A DNA stretch of 64,000 nt from Egicoccus sp. AB-alg6-2 (GCF_041821025.1 NZ_JBGUAY010000002.1:1-64000); one strand, 5' to 3'. Counted from the first letter of the stretch, positions 16,035 to 25,501 are shown. Notes: generated by a model from the sequence alone, not told the origin. Numbers and translations are program-made.

Positions 16035-17168
16035 GTGGCAACGACGACCGCGAAGAAGACGGCCAAGAAGACGGCCGCGAAGAAGACGGCCGCGAAGCAG
16101 ACGGCCGCGAAGCAGACGGCGGCCAAGAAGACCGCCGCGCGCAAGGGTGCGCCGCGTCCCAAGCCCGCGAAGCCGGCCGGTGGCGAGGAACTGAGCGAGG
16201 AGACGCGCCTCGGCCTGTACCGCCAGGTGGTGCGGCTGCGGCGCTTCGAGGAGCGCGCCTACCGGCTGTTCATGGAGGGCCTGGTCAAGGGCACCTCGCA
16301 CCTCTCGCTCGGCATGGAGGCGGTCGCGGCCGGGGTCGCCGAGGCGATGAACCCCGACGACTACACCTACTGCACCTACCGCGGCCACGCCCACACGCTG
16401 GCGCGCGGCACGCCGATGGACGGCGTGATGGCGGAACTGCTCGGCCGCGCGAACGGCGTCTGCGCGGGCAAGGGCGGCTCGATGCACCTCACCAGCATCG
16501 AGCACGGTGTGATGGGGAGCTACGCCATCATCGGCGCCCACCTGCCGATCGCCGTCGGTTCGGCGTGGTCGGCCCAGCTGCGCGGCAGCGACCAGGTGAC
16601 GGTGTGCTTCTTCGGTGACGGCGCCACCAACATCGGCGCGTTCCACGAGGCGCTCAACCTCGCCGTCGTGTGGAACCTGCCGGTCGTGTTCGTGTGCGAG
16701 AACAACCTCTGGATGGAGTACACCGCCATCGCCGACGTGACGGCGGTCGAGCACCCCGCCGCCGACCGCGCCGCCGCCTACGGGCTCGAGCGGATCGTGG
16801 TCGACGGCAACGACCCCGAGGCGGTCCACCTCGAGGCGAAGAAGGCCATCGACAAGGCCCGCTCCGGGGGCGGCCCGACGATGTTCGAGGCGATGACCTA
16901 CCGCCACGGCGGCCACTCGCGGGCCGACCCGGGCGACTACCGGCCCAAGGAAGAGGTCGAGGAGTGGCTGGCCAAGGACCCGCTGCCGTTCTACCGGCAG
17001 CGGCTGCTCGACCTCGGGGTCGACGCCGGCGTCCTCGACGAGATCGAACAGCAGGCACAGGCCGACGTCGACGCCGCCACCGAGGCAGCCAAGAACGGCC
17101 CACTGCCCGACATCGACAGCGCGTTCACCGACGTGTGGGCGGACGGAGGTTCGTCATGGCGGAACTGA
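16035..17168 (+). CDS. 2-oxoacid dehydrogenase E1 component, alpha subunit, with Lys/Ala-rich N-terminal tail
   Basis: 377 residues, GTG 16035. Residues ~1-45 are a low-complexity Lys/Ala/Thr tail (repeats of AKKTA and AKQTA) like those of bacterial histone-H1-like proteins; the DNA encoding it is itself repetitive. From residue ~50 a normal E1 alpha begins: LYRQVVRLRRFEERAYRLF, CAGKGGSMHL, and the thiamine-diphosphate motif FFGDGATNIGAFHEALNLA ending VCENN. Together with the beta subunit it decarboxylates a 2-oxoacid and acylates the lipoyl group of E2. Pyruvate, acetoin and branched-chain types are hard to separate by eye; pyruvate- or acetoin-like is my preference. It overlaps the beta gene by 13 bp. 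Confidence 0.88.
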   Translation: MATTTAKKTAKKTAAKKTAAKQTAAKQTAAKKTAARKGAPRPKPAKPAGGEELSEETRLGLYRQVVRLRRFEERAYRLFMEGLVKGTSHLSLGMEAVAAGVAEAMNPDDYTYCTYRGHAHTLARGTPMDGVMAELLGRANGVCAGKGGSMHLTSIEHGVMGSYAIIGAHLPIAVGSAWSAQLRGSDQVTVCFFGDGATNIGAFHEALNLAVVWNLPVVFVCENNLWMEYTAIADVTAVEHPAADRAAAYGLERIVVDGNDPEAVHLEAKKAIDKARSGGGPTMFEAMTYRHGGHSRADPGDYRPKEEVEEWLAKDPLPFYRQRLLDLGVDAGVLDEIEQQAQADVDAATEAAKNGPLPDIDSAFTDVWADGGSSWRN

Positions 17169-18136
17169 TCACCTACCGCGAGGCGGTGGCCAAGGCCATC
17201 GCCCAGGAGATGCGTCGCGACGAGTCGGTGGTGTTCCTCGGCGAGGACATCGCGGCGGCGGGCGGCGTGTTCAAGGCCACCAAGGGCCTGCTCGACGAGT
17301 TCGGGCCGACCCGGGTGCGCGACACCCCGATCTCCGAGGAAGCCATCCTCGGCGCGGCGATGGGCGCTGCGATGACCGGCATGCGCCCGATCGCCGAGAT
17401 CATGTTCTCCGACTTCCTGGCCACCTGCTGGGACATCGTCGCAGTCGAGATCGCCAAGTCGCGCTACATGACGGCGGGCCAGGTCAAGGTCCCGCTGGTC
17501 ATCCGCACCGCCAACGGTGGCGGCCTGCGCTTCGGCGCCCAGCACTCGCAGGCGGTCGAGAACTGGGCCATGATGATCCCCGGCCTGAAGGTGGTCGCTC
17601 CCTCGACCCCGGCCGACCTGATCGGGCTGTTCGCCGCCTCGGTGCGCAGCGACGACCCGGTGCTGTTCTTCGAGCAGAAGTCGCTGTATCCGACCAAGGG
17701 CGAGGTGCCCGACGGCGAGATCGTCGACGAGCTCGGCGTCGCCAAGACGGTGCGCAAGGGCGACGACGTCACGATCGTGGCGCTGGCCGCGATGGTGCCG
17801 CGCGCGGTGACTGCCGCCGAGCGGCTCCAGGAGGAGCACGGCATCTCCGCCGAGGTCATCGACCTGCGCTCGCTGGTGCCGATGGACACGCGCACCGTCC
17901 TGGAGTCGGTGTCGCGGACCAGCAGGCTGGTCACCGTCGAGGAGAATCCCCGTCTGTGCGGCTGGGGAGCCGAGGTGGTCTCGATCGTGGGCGAGGAGTG
18001 CTTCTGGGACCTCGACGCACCCCTGACCCGCATCACCACCCCGCACGTGCCGTTGCCGAGCGCGGACACGCTCGAGGACGAGACGCTGCCCAACGTCGAC
18101 CGCATCACCGAGACGGTCGCCAAGGTCGTCGGCTGA
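17156..18136 (+). CDS. 2-oxoacid dehydrogenase E1 component, beta subunit
   Basis: 326 residues from ATG 17156 with GGAGG eight bases upstream, inside the end of the alpha gene. Transketolase-like pyrimidine-binding domain (ITYREAVAKAIAQEM, VVFLGEDIAAAGGVFKATKGL, DTPISEEAILGAAMGAAMTG, FGAQHSQ) and C-terminal transketolase domain (EVIDLRSLVPMD, TVEENPRLCGWGAEV) are complete, with the conserved Glu of SEE for thiamine activation. It pairs with the alpha subunit as an alpha2-beta2 E1. The E2 partner may be the acyltransferase encoded at 39992-41563; no E3 gene is in the window. Confidence 0.92.
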   Translation: MAELITYREAVAKAIAQEMRRDESVVFLGEDIAAAGGVFKATKGLLDEFGPTRVRDTPISEEAILGAAMGAAMTGMRPIAEIMFSDFLATCWDIVAVEIAKSRYMTAGQVKVPLVIRTANGGGLRFGAQHSQAVENWAMMIPGLKVVAPSTPADLIGLFAASVRSDDPVLFFEQKSLYPTKGEVPDGEIVDELGVAKTVRKGDDVTIVALAAMVPRAVTAAERLQEEHGISAEVIDLRSLVPMDTRTVLESVSRTSRLVTVEENPRLCGWGAEVVSIVGEECFWDLDAPLTRITTPHVPLPSADTLEDETLPNVDRITETVAKVVG

Positions 18137-18139
18137 CGC

Positions 18140-18164
18140 GGCGGCCGGGGCGCACCCGGCCGCC
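18140..18164 (+). terminator. Hairpin between the E1 beta and aldehyde dehydrogenase genes
   Basis: A 10-bp perfect stem (18140-18149 with 18155-18164) around a GCGCA loop directly after the E1 beta stop. It may act as a partial terminator or protect the 3' end of the upstream message. Confidence 0.6.
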
Positions 18165-18199
18165 TCGCAACGACCCGCGACCCACGCCAGGGAGCTGAC

Positions 18200-19648
18200 A
18201 TGTCGGACGTCATCGCGAAGATCCCAACGGACCTGTCCATCGGCGGGTCGTGGCAGCCCGCCAGCGATGGCGAGCGCTTCGACGTGCACGACCCGGCCAC
18301 CGGCGAGGTCATCGCCTCGGTCGCGTCGGGCTCGGCCGAGGACGCCACCGCGGCGGTCGCCGCCGCCGACGCGGCCGCGGCCGAGTGGCGCGCGACCCCG
18401 CCGCGCGAACGCGGCGAGGTCCTGCGACGGGCCTACCAGGCGATCATCGACCGGCGCGACGAACTCGCCGAGGTGATCGTTCGCGAGAGCGGCAAGAGTT
18501 GGGGCGACGCCATCGGCGAGCTGACCTACTCGGCCGAGTTCTACCGCTGGTACGGCGAGGAGGCCGTGCGCGCCATCGGCGGCATCTCCATGGCTCCGGG
18601 CGGCGACAAGCGCATCATCGCCCAGCACCGGCCCGTCGGCGTGTCCGTGCTGGTGACGCCGTGGAACTTCCCGGCGGCGATGGCCACGCGCAAGATCGGT
18701 CCTGCGTTGGCGGCCGGCTGCACCGTCGTCCTCAAGCCGGCCTCCGACACCCCGCTGACGGCGTTGCTGCTCGGCGAGATGCTGACCGAGGCGGGGGCGC
18801 CAGCCGGTGTGGTCAACGTGATCCCCTCGCGCCGCTCGGGTGCGACGGTGGGCACGATGCTGCAGGACCCGCGGGTGCGCAAGGTGTCGTTCACCGGCTC
18901 GACCGAGGTCGGCCGGATGCTGCTCGAGCAGGCGGCCCAGCAGATCCTCAACTGCTCCATGGAGCTCGGCGGCAACGCGCCGTTCGTCGTCTTCGGCGAC
19001 GCCGACCTCGATGCCGCCGTCGAGGGCGCCATGGTCGCCAAGATGCGCAACGGCGGGGAGTCGTGCATCGCCGCCAACCGCTTCCTCGTGCACGACAGCG
19101 TGGCCGAGGAGTTCTCGCGCAAGCTCGCCGAGCAGATGGGCGCACTCAAGCTGGGTCCGGGCATGGACAAGAGCAACGACGTCGGCCCGGTCATCAACGA
19201 GGGCGCCCGCGAGGAGATCGCCGGCATGGTCGACCAGTCGGCCTCCGGCGGCGCCAAGGTGCTGGTCGGTGGCAAGTCGCCGTCTGGCCCGGGCTGGTTC
19301 TACGAGCCGACCGTGCTCTCGCGCGTCGACCGCGACGACCCGCTGCTCGCGCACGAGATCTTCGGCCCCGTGGCGCCGGTCACCTCGTTCAGCAGCGACG
19401 ACGAGGCGATCGAGCTCGCCAACGCCACCGAGTTCGGGCTCGCCGCCTACGTCTACAGCGGCGACCTCGCCCACGGCCTGCGTGCCTGCGAGGCGATCGA
19501 GGCCGGCATCGTCGGGCTCAACCGCGGCTTCGTGTCCGACCCGGCGGCGCCGTTCGGCGGCATGAAGCAGAGCGGTCTCGGCCGCGAGGGCGCCCACGAG
19601 GGCCTGCTCGAGTTCCTCGAGACCCAGTACATCGCCGCCGCCTGGTGA
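18200..19648 (+). CDS. NAD(P)-dependent aldehyde dehydrogenase, succinate-semialdehyde dehydrogenase-like
   Basis: 482 residues, ATG 18200 after GGGAG. Complete ALDH family: VTPWNFPAAMATRKIGPALAAG, the nucleotide site FTGSTEVGR, the general base Glu in MELGGNAPFVVF and the catalytic Cys in NGGESCIAANR, then EIFGPVAPV and the C-terminal GMKQSGLGREG. The short SSxT-type start and the ESCIAANR context fit the GabD/succinate-semialdehyde group, but substrate choice cannot be fixed by eye. It would oxidise an aldehyde made by the island's enzymes to an acid, possibly succinate. Last gene of the operon starting at 14767, followed by a terminator hairpin. Confidence 0.9.
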   Translation: MSDVIAKIPTDLSIGGSWQPASDGERFDVHDPATGEVIASVASGSAEDATAAVAAADAAAAEWRATPPRERGEVLRRAYQAIIDRRDELAEVIVRESGKSWGDAIGELTYSAEFYRWYGEEAVRAIGGISMAPGGDKRIIAQHRPVGVSVLVTPWNFPAAMATRKIGPALAAGCTVVLKPASDTPLTALLLGEMLTEAGAPAGVVNVIPSRRSGATVGTMLQDPRVRKVSFTGSTEVGRMLLEQAAQQILNCSMELGGNAPFVVFGDADLDAAVEGAMVAKMRNGGESCIAANRFLVHDSVAEEFSRKLAEQMGALKLGPGMDKSNDVGPVINEGAREEIAGMVDQSASGGAKVLVGGKSPSGPGWFYEPTVLSRVDRDDPLLAHEIFGPVAPVTSFSSDDEAIELANATEFGLAAYVYSGDLAHGLRACEAIEAGIVGLNRGFVSDPAAPFGGMKQSGLGREGAHEGLLEFLETQYIAAAW

Positions 19649-19672
19649 GCTGACGCAGCGAACGTCCGGCGA

Positions 19673-19697
19673 GGCCCGCCCTCGAAAGGGGCGGGCC
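19673..19697 (+). terminator. Terminator hairpin after the aldehyde dehydrogenase gene
   Basis: Perfect 9-bp stem (19673-19681 with 19689-19697) with a 7-base loop, 24 bp after the stop codon of the last gene of the operon. Confidence 0.7.
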
Positions 19698-19730
19698 GCG
19701 CCGCGTCCGGCGAGGGGTGGGGTGACGCGG

Positions 19731-19826
19731 CCCGGGTCATGTCGCGCGGGTGGATCGTTGTCGCGCCAGCGCCGCATTGGTGCGCGCGGGGCGCGACAGA
19801 GCGGCGCTGGCGCGACATGACCCGGG
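19731..19826. repeat. Nested inverted repeats with mutually exclusive pairing
   Basis: The segment 19810-19826 is the perfect 17-bp complement of 19731-19747, while 19801-19817 is the perfect 17-bp complement of 19759-19775. The two right arms share 19810-19817, so an RNA or extruded DNA can form only one of the two hairpins at a time. The element lies in the 419-bp gap between the aldehyde dehydrogenase terminator and the operator of the Liv operon. No coding potential is seen in the gap. Confidence 0.8.
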
Positions 19827-19897
19827 ATGACCCGTGCGGCGCGCTGCGTATCGGCTTCCGGCCACAAAACGCTGGCTAACCGGCCCGAAAGGGCCAA

Positions 19898-19911
19898 TGC
19901 AAACGTTTGAC
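19898..19911. promoter_or_regulatory. LacI-type operator overlapping a -35 box, Liv operon
   Basis: TGCAAACGTTTGAC. Its right end runs into TTGACA (19907-19912), a perfect -35 hexamer; a TATAGC at 19928-19933 follows after a short 15-bp spacer. Repressor here would compete with RNA polymerase. The start codon of the binding-protein gene is about 135 bp downstream. Confidence 0.75.
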
Positions 19912-20020
19912 ATCATTCGGGGGCGCGTATAGCGTCGGCGTGCGGCTTGGGAGGGCTCTACGCGGCGGGCAGGTGTCCGCTGTCGGATGCGTGACGAGGG
20001 ATGGGATCGCGTCGCGGTTC

Positions 20021-20034
20021 TGCAAACGTTCGCA
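20021..20034. promoter_or_regulatory. Second LacI-type operator of the Liv operon
   Basis: TGCAAACGTTCGCA, one mismatch from the perfect palindrome. Its centre is 123 bp from the centre of the operator at 19898-19911, so a tetrameric or looped repressor arrangement is possible. It lies 34 bp before the ATG of the binding-protein gene. Confidence 0.7.
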
Positions 20035-20067
20035 TCCGGGGCCCGGGAGACGCCGCGGGAGGACTTC

Positions 20068-21426
20068 ATGCGAGTACGGTCCCGATGGATCGCGCTGCTG
20101 GCCGCGATGTCGCTGGGCGTCGTCGCGTGCGGCGGTGCCGACACGACCGAACCGGACGCCGCGGCGCCCGAGGACACGGCCCCCGACGACGGTGGGGACG
20201 ACGCGGAGGGTGAGACGGGCGAGGACGGCGAGGCCGCACCGGAGCCGTCCGGTGACCCGATCCAGATCGGCGGGGCGCTCGCCCTGACCGGTCCCTTCGC
20301 ACCGACGGCGAAGATCCACGAGATCGTCGCCGAGCAGTTCGTCGAGATGCTCAACGAGCAGGGCGGCCTGCTCGGGCGGCCCGTGGAGTGGACCGTGCTC
20401 GACGACGAGTCGCAGCCGGAGCAGTCCGCAGCCCTCTACGAGCGGCTGATCACCCAGGACGGGGTCGACCTCGTCATGGGTCCCTACGGCACCGGCTCGA
20501 TCACCGCGGCCATGGCCGTGGCCGAGCGCTACGGCTACGTGTTCCCGCACCACACCGCCAGCCTCACCTACGCCTACACCTACGACAAGCACTTCCCGAC
20601 CTGGTTCGTGGGCCTCAACACCCACCACACCACGCCGCGCAAGGTCTTCGAGGCCTACGAGTCGCTCGGTGACGACGCCCCGCAGACCGTCGCGTTCGTG
20701 ACCAACCGCTTCCCGGGCACCGACTTCCTGGTCTACGGCGTCGACGGCGACCAGGGCGCCCTGCGGGGCGGCGGCGGTGCGCTCCGTGTCGCCGAGGAGA
20801 TGGGGCTCGACGTCGTCCTCGACCTCTCGTTCGACATCGGGACCACCGACTTCTCCGGCATCGCGCAGCGCGTCGCCGAGGCCGACGCCGACCTGCTCTA
20901 CGTCGGTGCGCTCGGTGAGGACGGCACCAACCTGCTGGCCTCGCTGGCCCAGCTCGGATACACGCCGCGCAACCACTTCTACCAGTGGCCGGCGCCAGGT
21001 CCGATGCTCGCCGCCGGTGAGCTCGCCGAAGGCGCCACCTCGGTGACCATCTTCGAGCCCTACGAGCCCTACCTCTCCAACGAGGGCGCGCAGGAACTCG
21101 TCGACCGGTACCGCGCCGGCGCCGAGGAGGAGGGGCTGTCCTACACCGACCCCGAGACCCAGGCGGGTGCGTCGTGGGCGGCGTGGCAGGTCCTGGTCGC
21201 CGGGGTCGAGGGCTGTCAGTGCCTCGACCACGACGAAATCGCCGATTGGCTGCTCAACAACCCGATCGACACGGTCCAGGGCACCTTCGAGTACCGCGCC
21301 GACGAGCAGAACTACGGCGACGACATCCAGACCATCAAGCAGATCCAGGACGGTGGCTGGTACGTCGTGCACCCCGAGGACGCCGCAAGCGACGGACGTT
21401 CGCTGCAGGCCGGCTCGGGCGACTGA
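20068..21426 (+). CDS. Liv-type ABC transporter substrate-binding lipoprotein
   Basis: 452 residues, ATG 20068 behind GGGAGGA. Lipoprotein signal MRVRSRWIALLAAMSLGVVAC, then a ~45-residue acidic linker rich in Asp, Glu and Pro, then a type I periplasmic-binding fold (IQIGGALALTGPFAPTAKIHE, DDESQPEQSAALYERLI, VDLVMGPYGTGSITAAMAVAERY, DFSGIAQRVAEADADLLYVGA). The fold serves leucine-type, amide and urea importers (LivK, AmiC, UrtA). The ligand is unknown; in this context an amide or nitrogenous aromatic is as likely as an amino acid. First gene of a five-gene transporter operon; a strong hairpin follows. Confidence 0.88.
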   Translation: MRVRSRWIALLAAMSLGVVACGGADTTEPDAAAPEDTAPDDGGDDAEGETGEDGEAAPEPSGDPIQIGGALALTGPFAPTAKIHEIVAEQFVEMLNEQGGLLGRPVEWTVLDDESQPEQSAALYERLITQDGVDLVMGPYGTGSITAAMAVAERYGYVFPHHTASLTYAYTYDKHFPTWFVGLNTHHTTPRKVFEAYESLGDDAPQTVAFVTNRFPGTDFLVYGVDGDQGALRGGGGALRVAEEMGLDVVLDLSFDIGTTDFSGIAQRVAEADADLLYVGALGEDGTNLLASLAQLGYTPRNHFYQWPAPGPMLAAGELAEGATSVTIFEPYEPYLSNEGAQELVDRYRAGAEEEGLSYTDPETQAGASWAAWQVLVAGVEGCQCLDHDEIADWLLNNPIDTVQGTFEYRADEQNYGDDIQTIKQIQDGGWYVVHPEDAASDGRSLQAGSGD

Positions 21427-21437
21427 AACCGCAACCA

Positions 21438-21477
21438 CCGGCCGGGGCCCCGCCGCACGTCGCGGAGCCCCGGCCGG
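21438..21477 (+). terminator. Intra-operon hairpin after the binding-protein gene
   Basis: Perfect 11-bp stem (21438-21448 with 21467-21477) with an 18-base loop, 12 bp after the stop codon. Such hairpins raise the level of binding-protein mRNA over permease mRNA. Confidence 0.7.
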
Positions 21478-21522
21478 CACGACTGGCGTCCGACGCACGG
21501 GGCGGACCACGGGAGGTGACCC

Positions 21523-22404
21523 ATGACGCTGATCACCCAGACCCTCGCGACCGGCATCCTGCTGGCGGGTCTGTACTCGATCTTCGCGCTGGGCCTGAGC
21601 CTGCAGTGGGGCCTGCTCCACACCATCAACTTCGCCCACTTCGGCTTCGTCTTCCTGACCGCCTACATCACCTATGAGATCGCGACGACGTTCGGGCTCG
21701 ACCCGCTGGTCGCCGTCGTCGTCACCGGCCCCGTCGGGGCGCTGCTCGGCATCGCCCTGCAGGTGTTCATCACCCGCTTCAAGATCGACGTGTTCGGGTC
21801 CCTGATCGTCACGTTCGCGCTGTTCCTCATCTTCGAGGCCGGCATGACGATGCGGTGGACCTCCGACCTGGTCCGCATCCCGCTCGACCAGAACCCCTAC
21901 TTCATCAAGGCACTGCGCTTCGGGCCGTTCACGCTGCCGCTGACCGGCGTCATCGCCCTGGTGGCCGCCCTGCTCGCCTGCGGCGGCGTGTGGTGGCTGC
22001 TCAACCGCACCCACGCGGGCAAGGGGATGCGCGCGTTCGTGCAGGACCCCGAGATGGCGTCGGCGTTCGGGGTGAACTACCCCCGCCTGGCGATGCTGGT
22101 GGCCGCCATCTCGGGCGCCGCGGCCGGCGTGACCGGCACCCTCGTCGGCATGCTGTTCGTCCTGACCCCGACGGGCGCCGAGATCTGGATCGCGGTCATC
22201 TTCGCGGTCGTGCTGCTCGGCGGGCTGGCCAACCCCCTCGGCGTCATCGGTGCCGCGCTGATCATCGGGCTCGTCGAGTCCTTCACGCGTCAGTTCGCCG
22301 ACCCGGCACTGGCCCGGCTCATGGCGCTGGTGGTGCTCGCCGTCGTGCTCATCTTCCGTCCCGGCGGACTGTTCAAGCCGATCGTCGAGGAGGCACGCGA
22401 ATGA
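21523..22404 (+). CDS. livH: Liv-type ABC transporter permease (LivH)
   Basis: 293 residues, ATG 21523 behind GGGAGGTG. About eight membrane spans; typical starts LATGILLAGLYSIFALGLSLQWGLLHTINFAHFGFV and the conserved ALGxxxxxxxxxxxNFAHG-like LivH signature near the N-terminus, with the cytoplasmic coupling segment around NRTHAGKGMRAFVQDPEMASAFGVNYPRL contacting the ATPase. It forms the channel with LivM. The stop overlaps the LivM start (ATGA). Confidence 0.9.
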   Translation: MTLITQTLATGILLAGLYSIFALGLSLQWGLLHTINFAHFGFVFLTAYITYEIATTFGLDPLVAVVVTGPVGALLGIALQVFITRFKIDVFGSLIVTFALFLIFEAGMTMRWTSDLVRIPLDQNPYFIKALRFGPFTLPLTGVIALVAALLACGGVWWLLNRTHAGKGMRAFVQDPEMASAFGVNYPRLAMLVAAISGAAAGVTGTLVGMLFVLTPTGAEIWIAVIFAVVLLGGLANPLGVIGAALIIGLVESFTRQFADPALARLMALVVLAVVLIFRPGGLFKPIVEEARE

Positions 22405-23603
22405 GCTCACGCCACCCGCTTCGGCCGCAGGTCCTGGCGGCCTGGGCACTGGTCGCGCTGCTGCTCGCGGCCATCCCGACCCTGCAGGGCATCTTCGACT
22501 TTCCGCTCTACAACCTGATCTTCCTCTACCTGGTGTTCTTCTGGGTCGCGCAGGCCACCAGCTGGAACCTGTTCAGCGGCTACTCGGGCTACTTCAGCTT
22601 CGGGCAGGGCGCGTTCTTCGGCGCGGGCATGTACACCACGGCGATCCTCGGGGCCCGACACGGCTGGTCGCTGCTGCCGACGCTGCCGATCGCGGCCCTC
22701 GTCGCCGGCACGATCGCCCTGGCCACCGCGTTCCTGGTGTTCCGTCTGCGGCGGCTGTCCGGCGAGATCTTCGCGCTGTTCACGCTCGTGGTCGCCCTGG
22801 GCATCGGGGCGTTGTCGAACAACTGGACCGCCATCGACGGCGGACGCGGCATCCCGCTGGGGCAGCTCGACTATCCCGACTGGCTCGGCTCGACCACCCA
22901 GATGCTGTACTACGTCGGCCTGCTGATCGCCCTGGTCGCGGTCTTCATCGCCTACCTGATCCAGCACAACCGCTTCGGCGCCGGCCTGTTCGCGATCCGC
23001 GACGACGAGAAGGTCGCCGAGGCGATCGGTGTCCCGACCCTGCGCTACAAGGTGGGCGTGTTCGCCCTCAACGGCGTGATCGCCGGGATCTCGGGCGGCC
23101 TGCACGCCCAGCAGGTCAACTTCATCAGCCCCGGCAGCACGTTCTCGCTGCGGGTCCCGGTGTTCGTGATCCTGATGAGCGTCGTCGGCGGTCGCCGGCA
23201 CTGGTTCGGTCCCGTGCTCGGCGCGGTGCTGATCTACACCGTCACCGACCGGATGTCGGGCGCCGGCTACGCCGAGTTGAGCCAGATCGTGCTGGCCCTG
23301 GTCCTGATCACCGCCACGCTGTTCCTGCGAGGCGGCATCTCCACGCGCCTGCTGGAACGTCCCGTGCCGCCGGTCGTCGCCCTGGTCGCGGTCACGGCGA
23401 TCAGTGCGCTGTTGACCGACAGCACGGCGATCACCGTGTTCGCCTACGGCCTCGTCGCCGCCCTGGTGGTGCTGTTCCTCCCGGCGCGGGTCGTGCCGGG
23501 CACGGGATCCGGACGCCGACGTCGACCGCCAGGCGGTGCGGCGGAGCCGGTGCTCGGCCGCGACGAGGACGCCGACGTGGCACCGCAGGAGAGCGGCCGA
23601 TGA
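22401..23603 (+). CDS. livM: Liv-type ABC transporter permease (LivM)
   Basis: 400 residues from ATG 22401, overlapping LivH by 4 bp. About ten membrane spans; family segments include ATSWNLFSGYSGYFSFGQGA, RLRRLSGEIFALFTLV and the coupling helix FGAGLFAIRDDEKVAEAIGV followed by YKVGVFALNGVIAGISGGL. The C-terminal ~45 residues are an Arg/Pro/Glu-rich cytoplasmic tail not typical of LivM. The stop overlaps the start of the LivG gene (ATGA). Confidence 0.9.
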   Translation: MSSRHPLRPQVLAAWALVALLLAAIPTLQGIFDFPLYNLIFLYLVFFWVAQATSWNLFSGYSGYFSFGQGAFFGAGMYTTAILGARHGWSLLPTLPIAALVAGTIALATAFLVFRLRRLSGEIFALFTLVVALGIGALSNNWTAIDGGRGIPLGQLDYPDWLGSTTQMLYYVGLLIALVAVFIAYLIQHNRFGAGLFAIRDDEKVAEAIGVPTLRYKVGVFALNGVIAGISGGLHAQQVNFISPGSTFSLRVPVFVILMSVVGGRRHWFGPVLGAVLIYTVTDRMSGAGYAELSQIVLALVLITATLFLRGGISTRLLERPVPPVVALVAVTAISALLTDSTAITVFAYGLVAALVVLFLPARVVPGTGSGRRRRPPGGAAEPVLGRDEDADVAPQESGR

Positions 23604-24323
23604 GCGAACCGCTGTTGCGCTGTGAGGGCCTGACCAAGACCTTCGGTGGTCTGCGCGCCGTCGACGGCGTCGACTTCGAACTGCGAGCGGGCGAGGTCCG
23701 CGGCCTGGTCGGCCCCAACGGCTCGGGCAAGTCCACCACCATCAACCTGCTGAGCGGCCACCTGCCGATGGACTCGGGGACCATCGCGATCGAGGGGACC
23801 CGGATCGAGCGCCTCGCGCCCCACAAGATCAGCGGTCTGGGCCTCGCCCGGACCTACCAGATCCCGCGTCCGTTCAGCACACTGACCGTCCACGAGAACG
23901 TCCGGGTCGCCGCCCACTTCGGCGCCACCGACTCACGCCCCGACGACATCGACGCCGAGGCCGACAGGTGGGTCGAGTTCGTCGGTCTGGCGCCGGTCGC
24001 CGGCCTGCTGCCCGACACCATCACCCTGCACCAGCGCAAGCTGCTGGAGCTCGCCCGGGCACTGGCGACCCGCCCCCGCGTGCTGTTCCTCGACGAGGTA
24101 CTCGCGGGCCTCAACCCGCGCGAACTGGTCGAGGGCATCGAGCTGGTGCACCGCATCAAGGGGCTCGGCATCAGCATCGTGGTCGTCGAGCACATCATGC
24201 GCGTCATCCTCGACCTCTGCGACCACCTCACCGTCCTCAACTTCGGCAAGGTCATCGCGCAGGGGCAACCCGAGGAGTGTCTGCGCGACGACGACGTCGT
24301 CACCGCCTACCTCGGAGGCCACC

Positions 24324-24331
<8 letters not shown>
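23600..24331 (+). CDS. livG: Liv-type ABC transporter ATPase (LivG)
   Basis: 243 residues. Walker A GPNGSGKSTT, Q-loop region ARTYQIPRPFSTLTVHENV, Walker B VLFLDEVLAGLNP and the H-loop in VVVEHIMRVI are present. The signature motif is unusual: the segment before Walker B reads ITLHQRKLLELARALA instead of the common LSGGQ-type sequence, though LivG proteins often show LxxxQRKxLELARAL. It energises import together with LivF; the 3' end overlaps livF by 8 bp. Confidence 0.9.
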
Positions 24332-25028
<697 letters not shown>

Positions 25029-25066
25029 CGCGCCAGCCACCACGACCACCGACCCGGGAGGCAGGC

Positions 25067-25501
25067 ATGAGCGACCACCTCGAGGTGGTGCACCACGACG
25101 GCTACGACCCCGCCATCAACTCGCTGTTCGTGCCGGCGATCAAGGTGCGGTCCGGCCACCCCGTCTACATCTCCGGGGTGACCGCGGCGCCGGTCTACCA
25201 CGACCACCCGCACATCCCCGAGGACTTCGACGCCATCCCGCTGGACGCGCAGAGCCAGGTGGCGCTGGTGTTCGAGCACCTCGACCAGGCGCTGGAGGCG
25301 GCCGGTTGCCAGCGCTCGGACGTGGTCATGCTCACGCGCTTCCTCGTCGACGTCGAGGGCGACCAGGACGTCATCAACCGGGCCCAGGGCCAGTACTTCG
25401 GCGACCACCTGCCCACCAGCACGACGGTGCAGATCGTGCGGCTCGCCACCGACCCGCGTCTGCGCCTGGAGATCCAGGCCGTCGCCATCGCCCAACCCTG
25501 A
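25067..25501 (+). CDS. RidA/YjgF/Rid-family protein
   Basis: 144 residues, ATG 25067 behind GGGAGG, 38 bp after livF. The Rid fold is recognisable from VYISGVTAA near the start, FEHLDQALEAAGCQRSDVVMLTRFLVD in the middle and TSTTVQIVRLATDPRLRLEIQAVAIA at the end. The active-site Arg of imine deaminases usually lies in an (I/V)R-VE motif near the end; here LRLEIQAVA keeps Arg and Glu. Members hydrolyse reactive enamine/imine intermediates or act as aminoacrylate-type hydrolases in pyrimidine and aromatic pathways. Its place in the importer operon suggests catabolism of a nitrogenous substrate. It overlaps the next gene (TGATG). Confidence 0.88.
   Translation: MSDHLEVVHHDGYDPAINSLFVPAIKVRSGHPVYISGVTAAPVYHDHPHIPEDFDAIPLDAQSQVALVFEHLDQALEAAGCQRSDVVMLTRFLVDVEGDQDVINRAQGQYFGDHLPTSTTVQIVRLATDPRLRLEIQAVAIAQP

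Noticed and set aside
16991-19897. 968-codon minus-strand frame opposite E1 beta and aldehyde dehydrogenase
   Set aside because: No motif or start signal; both genes on the plus strand are complete and conserved.
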